A stretch of 5,293 bases of DNA from an uncultured Clostridia bacterium (lineage in GTDB: Bacteria; Bacillota; Clostridia; Oscillospirales; Ruminococcaceae). The notes below the pieces were generated by a model. The model saw only the letters and a program-made list of their open reading frames with translations, made no database searches and was not told where the DNA came from. The first letter of the stretch is position 1. Each line of letters starts with the position of its first letter. The stretch is taken from positions 1 through 5,293 of the forward strand of contig CANDLP010000194.1 in the NCBI GenBank assembly GCA_947385505.1, given 5' to 3'. The translations under genes and the position numbers were made by a program. Below are positions 1-5,130 of this stretch, one piece after another.

Positions 1-764
1 ATGGCAAGGTGGTTGTAAGCGTTTATGGGGTCGATTGGAAGATTTTTTTCATCAATGGATTCCTTATGATATATTACGTCGTCCATAGTCAGCGAATAAA
101 ATCCCAATTCGCCCTCGGCGTAGCTTTCTGCGGCGTTAGGGCGGTCGATCTCAACTACATAGGACACCGTATTTTCCATTATTTCCAGCAAAGCGCCCGC
201 TCCGTTGTTAAGCTTATAATCCATCTCCTCGCGGTATAAGGGTATAATCTGATAAAAATTCACGTCCTCGCCGCCGGGCAGCGTCAGTACGTTTCCTTCG
301 GGACGGCCAACCTCCGGATCGATAAGCAGCGCGCCGCAAAGAGACGTATTTTCGGCATAAGGTTCCTGATTGTCCACCGTGTGGCCCCAGCCCACCCATG
401 TGCCGGCGGATACGGGAAGCCGCGCTATATTTTTCAGAAGCCTTATCGGCCAATAATTGCATTCTTCCGGATCGCTGATTTTCCAGTCGGGGGGCAAAGC
501 GATCATAAGCTCCGCCCTATCGAGATTTTCGTCTTTCAGCTCTTCGGGAACATTCATCTTATGCGCGCCCATTCCCATAGTGGTTAATATGTAGTAATCC
601 CGTTTTTTCGCGGGAGGTATTATGCAGATATCCACATGAATGTCGGGGGAAACAAGCTCGTGAAAAACTTCCCCGAACTTGCCGTAATACTTTTCAATAT
701 GCTTCTCCACCGCCCTCATTTCCTTTTCGGAATACACCTCCGGATTAAAATCATTTTCTTTCAT
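1..764 (-). CDS. Suppressor of fused (SUFU) domain protein, C-terminus cut off by window edge
   Basis: The frame is open from an ATG at 764-762 to the left edge (254 codons, no stop), so the 3' end lies outside. AGGAG (complement of 771-775), 6 nt before the ATG, fixes the start. Residues about 20-197 read as a bacterial SUFU domain: DIHVDICIIPP (41-51), a TTMGMGAHKMNVPEE block (61-75), the LPPDW segment (90-94), YWPIRLLKNIARLP (104-117), GWGHTVDNQEPYAENT (125-140) and NFYQIIPLYREEM (169-181). No signal peptide or membrane segment is seen, so it should be cytosolic. Bacterial SUFU proteins are known mainly as presumed immunity proteins of polymorphic toxin systems or as stand-alone genes; no toxin gene is visible here. 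About 57 residues beyond the SUFU core (198-254) form an acidic extension that continues off the edge, suggesting a second domain. The family call is confident; the molecular role is not. Confidence 0.9.
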   Translation of the reverse strand, partial: MKENDFNPEVYSEKEMRAVEKHIEKYYGKFGEVFHELVSPDIHVDICIIPPAKKRDYYILTTMGMGAHKMNVPEELKDENLDRAELMIALPPDWKISDPEECNYWPIRLLKNIARLPVSAGTWVGWGHTVDNQEPYAENTSLCGALLIDPEVGRPEGNVLTLPGGEDVNFYQIIPLYREEMDYKLNNGAGALLEIMENTVSYVVEIDRPNAAESYAEGELGFYSLTMDDVIYHKESIDEKNLPIDPINAYNHLA

Positions 765-800
765 AAAAGTCTCCTGTTTTGTTAAAATCTAACTATTTAA

Positions 801-829
801 AGTATAACATAAAAACCAAAATTAGTCAA
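801..829 (-). promoter_or_regulatory. Sigma-A promoter of the SUFU gene
   Basis: On the minus strand, TTGACT (complement of 824-829) and TATACT (complement of 801-806) are separated by exactly 17 nt. Both hexamers differ from consensus by one base. Transcription should start near 795, giving a leader of about 30 nt before the ATG at 764. The gene therefore has its own promoter and is divergent from the gene starting at 988. I see no equally good promoter for that divergent gene between 830 and 987; the best -35-like word, TTGAAA at 878-883, has no -10 at a suitable distance. Confidence 0.85.
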
Positions 830-987
830 CTTTAACATATTTTAAATTTTGTGTTACAGTTTTGTAAAAAAATCACCTTGAAAAAATTTAACTTAATACA
901 GCCTCTAAAAAAGCATAAAATTGGATATATCAATCACGGCGGGAAATATTATTATAAATCAGCAATTTCAAACCGAGAGGAAATAAT

Positions 988-1524
988 ATGACTACAATAT
1001 TTATCTGCGGAGATCCGAAAGACACAGGCTTTACCCTGCTTTTGAAAAATTGTCTTTCAAAAACCTACCGTATAACTTATGTTACAAACACCTCCGTAAG
1101 CCAATGGGGAAAGGGCTACGAGCTTTTGGCTCTTGAGATTATCGGAGCTGAAGCAATCGAAACCGAAAGCCCCGTTTTTTTGCTTAAAAAAAGCTGTGTT
1201 CCCGACTTTGATTTTCCCGTAAACGGAACGGTAATCGCCTTTTCCGAAAACGAGGAACAGATAAAGGCGCTGAAAAACTGCGCCGCCCATGTTGTAACCT
1301 GCGGCTTCGGCAAAACCGACACATTTTCTTACAGCAGTCTTTCCGACGACGAGGTAGTGGTTTCTCTCAACAGAGAAGTCACCGCCTTTTCGGGGAAAAA
1401 GATACAGCCCTTGGAAATTCCGCTGGAAATACCCCAAGGTACGGATATCTATTCCGTGATCGCATTTACCGCTTTGAGAATACTGCTTGACGATTTTGAT
1501 TCGGAAATAGGCGAGCTTATTTAG
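988..1524 (+). CDS. Conserved-looking hypothetical protein, 178 residues
   Basis: The ATG at 988 is preceded by GAGAGGA (975-981) with 6 nt spacing, and the frame ends at TAG 1522-1524. Codon use (many GGC, CTT, GAA, TTC) matches glgA, which supports real coding. I do not recognise a named family. There is no signal peptide or membrane segment, so it should be cytosolic. The first residues (TTIFICGD, 2-9) look like the opening beta strand of an alpha/beta fold. The most distinctive part is the second half: HVVTCGFGKTDTFSYSSL (101-118), EVVVSLNREV (122-131), a GKKIQPLEIPLEI stretch (136-148) and a hydrophobic helix IYSVIAFTALRILL (154-167). That order of a CG-x-G-x-x-D-T strand, a beta hairpin and a closing helix is loosely like a Mur-ligase central domain, but the P-loop is absent and I give the likeness little weight. 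It lies 237 nt upstream of glgA, which has its own promoter, so a functional link is not shown. Confidence 0.8.
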   Translation: MTTIFICGDPKDTGFTLLLKNCLSKTYRITYVTNTSVSQWGKGYELLALEIIGAEAIETESPVFLLKKSCVPDFDFPVNGTVIAFSENEEQIKALKNCAAHVVTCGFGKTDTFSYSSLSDDEVVVSLNREVTAFSGKKIQPLEIPLEIPQGTDIYSVIAFTALRILLDDFDSEIGELI

Positions 1525-1563
1525 AACCTGTCCACATAGGAATGGTGTGCGGCTTTTCTGACA

Positions 1564-1581
1564 GCTCCTGACTGGCGGAGC
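1564..1581 (+). terminator. Weak hairpin after the 178-residue gene
   Basis: GCTCC (1564-1568) and GGAGC (1577-1581) can pair around an 8-nt loop 40 nt after the stop codon. No T-run follows, only an AATAATAT stretch, so this is a poor intrinsic terminator. Some read-through into glgA is possible. It is listed only because it is the best structure in the gap between the two genes. Confidence 0.2.
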
Positions 1582-1619
1582 AATAATATGCAAATTCATC
1601 AAATATTTTTAATAAAAAC

Positions 1620-1648
1620 TTGTAATTTTTGTGAAACTGTGTTATAAT
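1620..1648 (+). promoter_or_regulatory. Sigma-A promoter of glgA
   Basis: TTGTAA (1620-1625) and a perfect TATAAT (1643-1648) are separated by exactly 17 nt. Transcription should start near 1655, giving a leader of about 107 nt before the glgA ATG. The promoter lies after the upstream gene's stop, so glgA can be expressed on its own. Confidence 0.85.
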
Positions 1649-1666
1649 AATAAAAAATAATATTTT

Positions 1667-1707
1667 ACCGCGGTTTTGCGTAAATTCGCATTTTGATCGG
1701 CGGTTTT
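1667..1707 (+). promoter_or_regulatory. Structured segment of the glgA leader
   Basis: Just downstream of the inferred start site, ACCGC (1667-1671) can pair with GCGGT (1700-1704), and inside it TGCG (1677-1680) pairs with CGCA (1687-1690) around a 6-nt loop. The word CGGTTTT occurs twice on the same strand, at 1671-1677 and 1701-1707, 30 bp apart (about three helical turns). This could be a hairpin or a two-site operator. It matches no riboswitch class I know, and the pairing is short, so a function is only inferred. Confidence 0.3.
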
Positions 1708-1747
1708 CAGAGATTCCCTTATATAATTCCTTGTAAATTTTTCAAGA

Positions 1748-1752
1748 AAGGA
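1748..1752 (+). promoter_or_regulatory. Ribosome binding site that sets the glgA start
   Basis: AAGGA, within a longer GAAAGGAAA, stands 9 nt before the ATG at 1762. The frame can be extended 23 codons upstream to a TTG at 1693, but that TTG has no Shine-Dalgarno sequence and its extension is unlike GlgA N-termini. The ATG also gives exact register with E. coli GlgA residues 1-22, so 1762 is the start. Confidence 0.85.
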
Positions 1753-1761
1753 AATACAGTC

Positions 1762-3201
1762 ATGAAAATTCTTTATGCAACCAGCGAAGCTCAGCCGTTT
1801 GCCGCGTCGGGCGGACTTGCGGATGTGGCAGGCTCTCTTCCGAAGGCTCTTGCGGCGGAGGGTCAGGAATGTATTGTGGTATTGCCCTATTACATCAACA
1901 CCATAAAAGATTCCCATAAGGAAAATATCAGGTATGTGGATCACTTCTATGTGTCGGTAGGCTGGAGAGCGCAGTATTGCGGCGTGTTCCAGACCGAGCT
2001 TAACGGCGTTACCTATTATTTTCTGGACAACGAGTACTATTTTAAGCGTGATTTCGGTCTTTACGGCTACTATGACGACGGCGAGAGATACGCTTTCTTC
2101 TCCCGCGCGGTAATGGAGCTTATACAGAAGTTCGATCTGCGCCCCGACATTATAAATGCCAACGACTGGCAGTGCGCCCTTATCCCCGTTTATTACAATC
2201 TCTACTACCGCAACCAGTACAATATGCAGAATATCCATACGGTATTCACTATACATAATATTCAGTATCAGGGGCGCTACGGTCTTGAGCTTATGGAAGA
2301 GGTTCTCGGCATTCCCAATCATTACAGAAGCGTTATGGAATACGACGGAGACGTTAACTTTATGAAGGCGGCTATTGAGGTTTCCGAAAAAGTCACCACC
2401 GTTTCCCCCACCTATGCCACCGAAATACTCGATCCGTGGTTTTCTCACGGTCTTGACAGAATACTTAAGAACAAAACCTATAAAACCTGCGGTTTCCTGA
2501 ACGGCATTGACACGGATATGTACAACCCCGAAAAGGATTCCTCCATTCCCGCCTCCTTCAGTGCCAAGAGCAAGAGTGGCAAGAGGGTATGCAAGAAAAA
2601 ACTGCTCGAAGAAGTCGGGCTTCCCACCGAGGACGACGCGCCCGTTATCGGACTTGTTTCCCGTCTTGTGGAGCACAAAGGTCTTGATCTTATAAAATGC
2701 GCCTTTGACGAAATGATAACTCTCGGCTGTAAGGTAGTTATTTTAGGTTCAGGCGAAGCGCAGTACGAAAACTTCTTCAACGAAATGCACTACCGCTATC
2801 CCGACAAGGTAAGCTTTACGTGCGGATATATACCCGCTCTCGCAAAGAAGATATACGCAGGCGCCGATATGTTCCTTATGCCCAGTAAGAGCGAGCCTTG
2901 CGGTCTTGCCCAGATGATTTCCTTAAGATACGGCACAATTCCCATTGTAAGAGCCACGGGAGGATTGAAGGATTCCATTCCCGACTACGGCGAACCCGAC
3001 GGAAAGGGTCTCGGCTTCACCTTCCAGTCCTACAACGCGCTTGATATGCTGGGCGCGGTACGCAGGTGCACCGAGCTTTACTATAACGACAGCAAGGCAT
3101 GGGGCGCTTTGGTTACAAAGGCGATGAAGGCCGATTTCAGCTGGGCACAGTCGGCTAAGCTTTATATCGGGCTTTATAAAGAGCTTTGCGGACAGCAGTA
3201 A
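1762..3201 (+). CDS. glgA: Glycogen synthase (ADP-glucose: alpha-1,4-glucan glucosyltransferase, GT5)
   Basis: GlgA transfers glucose from ADP-glucose to the non-reducing end of an alpha-1,4-glucan, the elongation step of bacterial glycogen synthesis in the cytosol. At 479 residues it matches the usual GlgA length (about 477). It has the two Rossmann halves of a GT-B fold: a GT5 N-terminal domain (about 1-240) and a GT1-type nucleotide-sugar domain (about 285-470). Visible landmarks are SGGLADVAGSLP (16-27), VFTIHNIQYQG with His165-Asn166 (161-171), NGID (247-250), SRLVEHKGLDL with Arg301 and Lys306 (300-310), MPSKSEPCGLAQ with Glu378 (373-384), and RYGTIPIVRATGGLKD (389-404). These correspond to E. 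coli His161, Arg300, Lys305 and Glu377. The KTGGL lysine (E. coli Lys15) is Ala15 here. No other glg gene is within the window; glgC, glgD or glgB may be elsewhere. It has its own promoter and tandem terminators, so it looks monocistronic. Confidence 0.97.
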   Translation: MKILYATSEAQPFAASGGLADVAGSLPKALAAEGQECIVVLPYYINTIKDSHKENIRYVDHFYVSVGWRAQYCGVFQTELNGVTYYFLDNEYYFKRDFGLYGYYDDGERYAFFSRAVMELIQKFDLRPDIINANDWQCALIPVYYNLYYRNQYNMQNIHTVFTIHNIQYQGRYGLELMEEVLGIPNHYRSVMEYDGDVNFMKAAIEVSEKVTTVSPTYATEILDPWFSHGLDRILKNKTYKTCGFLNGIDTDMYNPEKDSSIPASFSAKSKSGKRVCKKKLLEEVGLPTEDDAPVIGLVSRLVEHKGLDLIKCAFDEMITLGCKVVILGSGEAQYENFFNEMHYRYPDKVSFTCGYIPALAKKIYAGADMFLMPSKSEPCGLAQMISLRYGTIPIVRATGGLKDSIPDYGEPDGKGLGFTFQSYNALDMLGAVRRCTELYYNDSKAWGALVTKAMKADFSWAQSAKLYIGLYKELCGQQ

Positions 3202-3218
3202 GTTAATTGAACAAAATT

Positions 3219-3250
3219 AAAAGGGGCTTAAAAAAGCCCCTTTTTTATTT
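3219..3250 (+). terminator. Intrinsic terminator of glgA, probably bidirectional
   Basis: AAAAGGGGCTT (3219-3229) and AAGCCCCTTTT (3234-3244) form a perfect 11-bp stem with an AAAA loop, 17 nt after the glgA stop. TTTATTT follows on the plus strand. On the minus strand the same stem is followed by TTTTAATTTTGTT, so it can also stop the convergent lipoprotein transcript. Confidence 0.92.
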
Positions 3251-3277
3251 ATTATGTCGGGTTTCTTTCGCAAGGAC

Positions 3278-3325
3278 GCGAAGTTCGCCGCCCGAAACGG
3301 CGGCTTCGCCGCTTTTTTCTTTTTT
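3278..3325 (+). terminator. Second GC-rich hairpin with T-run downstream of glgA
   Basis: GCGAAG (3278-3283) pairs with CTTCGC (3304-3309), and CGCCG (3286-3290) pairs with CGGCG (3298-3302), with TT opposite G as an internal loop and a 7-nt loop. TTTTTTCTTTTTT follows at 3313-3325. It is directed only along the plus strand and looks like a back-up terminator for glgA. GCGAA (3278-3282) can alternatively pair with TTCGC (3267-3271), so two folds compete. Confidence 0.7.
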
Positions 3326-3407
3326 ATAGCCCCTTTTGTTTTAAGAGAAAAACTTATATTTAATATGTGCCTATGGACTATCTGAAAAGCCGCAATTTTT
3401 TATTATT

Positions 3408-3962
3408 TTATGGGATTTCTTTAGAAGTGAATGTTTCAAAATCAACGCAATAGCTCGCATCACTGCCTGCCGACAAGTCGTAAAAGCTTATAACGTCCCC
3501 GTCGACCGTTATATCCTCTATTGATTTTACATGTGGAAACGGACTTCCGAGACTTGTCAGTATTTCGTCTTTGTAAATGTAAACTGTAACATAATAATCG
3601 TCATCTCCCGTAGGTATTCCCACCAATCCAACATAAATTTCTTTTTCCTCGGTTTCGCATAATGAAAGACTGACCGGAATATCATATTCTGAATCGTAGG
3701 AAAAAGCGCCCTGACCGTTTACGGGCGATCTTATAACATCGCCGGCAATAACGTTTCCGTCTTTATCGGTTATACTGACATTGGTGGATTTAACTTCTGT
3801 GGTATAGGCGTCGGAATCCTGTTCAAGAGGTGAAGCGGTGAAGGAGACAATCAGTTTTTTTTCGTTTACAACGCCGCTTTCAAAGCTGAAGCTTTTTTCC
3901 GAGACAGCGCAGGCGGGTAAAAGCATTAGTAAAGATATAAACAAAATAAACGCTTTTTTCAT
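3408..3962 (-). CDS. Small lipoprotein of unknown function
   Basis: The product is 184 residues. The ATG at 3962-3960 is preceded by AAAGGA (complement of 3970-3975) with 7 nt spacing. A lipoprotein signal is clear: Lys2-Lys3, a hydrophobic stretch (4-15), and the lipobox LPAC with Cys18 as the likely lipidated residue. The mature part should therefore be anchored on the outer face of the cytoplasmic membrane. It is acidic and rich in alternating hydrophobic/polar stretches typical of beta structure (for example KKLIVSFTAS and YYVTVYIYKDEI), so an Ig-like or beta-sandwich fold is likely. I recognise no family; the chagasin NPTTG motif is absent. It starts 29 nt after the stop of the C39-like peptidase gene and has no promoter of its own, so the two are probably one operon. 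A role as partner, substrate or inhibitor of that peptidase is inference from position only. Confidence 0.85.
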   Translation of the reverse strand: MKKAFILFISLLMLLPACAVSEKSFSFESGVVNEKKLIVSFTASPLEQDSDAYTTEVKSTNVSITDKDGNVIAGDVIRSPVNGQGAFSYDSEYDIPVSLSLCETEEKEIYVGLVGIPTGDDDYYVTVYIYKDEILTSLGSPFPHVKSIEDITVDGDVISFYDLSAGSDASYCVDFETFTSKEIP

Positions 3963-3991
3963 TTGTTTATCCTTTCTCGCGCAATTTGAGC

Positions 3992-4864
3992 TTAATAAAC
4001 TATGTATCCGTCGTTTACCCCAAGCGCGTCAAAAAATTCGTCGTATGTTACGATATGCATGCCGCCGTATTTGCTGTCGTAATGGGGATCAACCAAAGTC
4101 ATGGTTTTTCTTAAGTCGTCAATAGCAGAAATTGTTACCCAATGTCCGAAAGATGCTCCGTTGTAATAATCTAAATATGCCGTGTCTTCAAGGCAGGCCA
4201 TTGGGCAGCGGCCTTTTACGAAGCAATTTGTAAGATAGCTTATTATAGTTCTTGTTTCTGTATATATTGTATTTCCGTAGTGTGAATATACTTTTTCACC
4301 GCCATAATAGCTGTTCAGCCTTTCTGTCATCTTAAACGGCTGTGTTCTGCCTCTTAAATCGGTTTCCATAGCGTCGGCTTCTATTTTCTGGACGGAATAG
4401 TTGTTATTCGATGATGTATTGCTTTTTATGCCGTTGCCCACCAAAGTCTGAAGTATAGCGGCCGGCCCGCAGTAAATGTTTGTAGCTTGTTTTACGGTAG
4501 GTACAGTATAATCGGCATAAAACATTCCGTGATAGTCCGCTCCGTATAAAACGGGGAAATCTCCAAAAGCCGCGTCAAGAGTTCTTTTCATGGTTTCAAC
4601 CGCACTTTCGGCGCTGTAATTATATTCAGCAATGTATGAATCACTGTTTAACATAGTCTGAACAACGTCGCATATTTCTGCATGCTTATCAGGATACATA
4701 CCGCTGTATTCCGATATTATTTCAAGTGCGTACCGGGGAAGAGATGAATTTACAATCGCGGCGTCATTTTCGTTTGCGGAAGCTTTGACGCTCAGAGCGC
4801 ATATTTGAAGCGACATAATTATTGCCGTAAATACGGATGTAATTAAACGCGTTTTTTTCTTCAT
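3992..4864 (-). CDS. Secreted C39-like cysteine peptidase
   Basis: The product is 290 residues from the ATG at 4864-4862. The N-terminus is a Sec signal peptide: MKKK, a hydrophobic core (about 7-24), and ASA at 28-30 followed by NEN, so cleavage after Ala30 is likely. The C-terminal half (about 118-290) reads as a peptidase C39-like (C39_2, papain-fold) domain. Cys132 lies in IYCGPAAILQT (130-140), Gln126 sits six residues before it as in the papain oxyanion hole, His241 lies in FGHWVTISAID (239-249), and Asp259 in TLVDPHYDS (256-264) completes a plausible triad. The leading region (31-117) is helical-looking and could be a pro- or binding segment. No ABC exporter gene and no double-glycine leader are present, so it is a free-standing secreted enzyme and not a bacteriocin-processing transporter. 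The substrate is unknown. An in-frame ATG 13 codons upstream (4903) also has an AAGGG before it, but the later start gives a normal signal peptide. It is the first gene of a probable operon with the lipoprotein. Confidence 0.88.
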   Translation of the reverse strand: MKKKTRLITSVFTAIIMSLQICALSVKASANENDAAIVNSSLPRYALEIISEYSGMYPDKHAEICDVVQTMLNSDSYIAEYNYSAESAVETMKRTLDAAFGDFPVLYGADYHGMFYADYTVPTVKQATNIYCGPAAILQTLVGNGIKSNTSSNNNYSVQKIEADAMETDLRGRTQPFKMTERLNSYYGGEKVYSHYGNTIYTETRTIISYLTNCFVKGRCPMACLEDTAYLDYYNGASFGHWVTISAIDDLRKTMTLVDPHYDSKYGGMHIVTYDEFFDALGVNDGYIVY

Positions 4865-4872
4865 AATATTTT

Positions 4873-4878
4873 TCCTTT
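4873..4878 (-). promoter_or_regulatory. Ribosome binding site that sets the peptidase start
   Basis: AAAGGA on the minus strand stands 8 nt before the ATG at 4864. It matches the site used by the downstream lipoprotein gene (AAAGGA, 7 nt) and favours this start over the in-frame ATG at 4903. Confidence 0.75.
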
Positions 4879-4888
4879 CTATCCCGCT

Positions 4889-4909
4889 GCATTTACTGCG
4901 CATAAATGC
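4889..4909 (-). repeat. Perfect inverted repeat in the peptidase leader, next to the RBS
   Basis: GCATTTA (4889-4895) and TAAATGC (4903-4909) are exact reverse complements around the 7-nt loop CTGCGCA. In the mRNA this is a 7-bp hairpin ending 10 nt before the AAAGGA of the peptidase gene. The alternative start codon at 4903-4901 falls at the loop edge and would be partly hidden. No T-run follows, so it is not a terminator. It could be an operator or an mRNA stability or translation element. Confidence 0.55.
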
Positions 4910-4990
4910 CCTTGTTAAAAATTCCTAATAACTATAATTCATTTTCCACATCGGAAACACCTTCTTTCAGAATCAAGAGCTAATTTTCCC

Positions 4991-5015
4991 TAAAGGAAAT
5001 TCCACATTTCCTTTA
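4991..5015. repeat. Perfect 10-bp inverted repeat upstream of the peptidase operon
   Basis: TAAAGGAAAT (4991-5000) and ATTTCCTTTA (5006-5015) are exact reverse complements separated by TCCAC. Neither strand has a following T-run, which argues against a terminator. A -10-like TATAGT lies just upstream on the minus strand (complement of 5025-5030) but has no good -35; a second one lies at 4931-4936, also without a -35. Placement close to a possible start site fits a dimeric repressor operator or a 5' hairpin of the transcript. Which one cannot be told from sequence. Confidence 0.5.
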
Positions 5016-5092
5016 TTGCCTCTCACTATATAAAATCCTGAAATTCCGATAATGTTACACCTTTTTAAAAAATTACATAAAATAAAAAACAC

Positions 5093-5130
5093 AAAAAAAA
5101 GGCCGCGCCTTCCCGAAAGAAGACGCGGCC
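5093..5130 (-). terminator. Strong intrinsic terminator of an upstream minus-strand transcript
   Basis: On the minus strand a 12-bp stem (complement of 5119-5130 with 5101-5112, one G-U wobble) encloses a TTTCGG loop, which can fold as a UUCG-type tetraloop closed by U-G. Eight T residues follow (complement of 5093-5100), then GTGTTTTTT. It ends whatever is transcribed leftward from beyond 5130 and insulates the peptidase operon from it. Its base overlaps a perfect 12-bp palindrome, GCGGCCGGCCGC (5125-5136). Confidence 0.9.

Noticed and set aside
214..462. Minus-strand 82-codon open frame inside the SUFU gene
   Set aside because: It is an alternative frame of the same strand within an intact, conserved SUFU coding sequence.
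1057..1602. Minus-strand open frame of 181 codons opposite the 178-residue gene
   Set aside because: The opposite strand has the RBS and host-like codon use; this frame has low-complexity, Cys/Gly-rich translation with no family likeness and starts in the intergenic region.
1630..1650. Possible catabolite-repression (cre) site overlapping the glgA promoter
   Set aside because: The TGTGAAACTGTGTTA stretch lacks the central CG and the inverted symmetry of a cre site.
1693..1761. 23-codon N-terminal extension of GlgA from a TTG start
   Set aside because: No Shine-Dalgarno before the TTG, while AAGGA precedes the ATG at 1762, which aligns exactly with residue 1 of known GlgA proteins.
1642..2676. 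Long minus-strand open frame (344 codons) opposite glgA
   Set aside because: It lies antisense to a clear GlgA, has no RBS or recognisable motif, and its codon pattern follows from the GC bias of glgA's codon positions.
3838..4125. Plus-strand 95-codon open frame across the lipoprotein/peptidase junction
   Set aside because: It spans the junction of two well-supported minus-strand genes and has no RBS or motif.
4931..5053. Sigma-A promoter for the peptidase operon using TATAGT at 4931-4936 or 5025-5030 (minus strand)
   Set aside because: Neither -10-like hexamer has a -35 with more than two matches at 16-18 nt, so no promoter is called.
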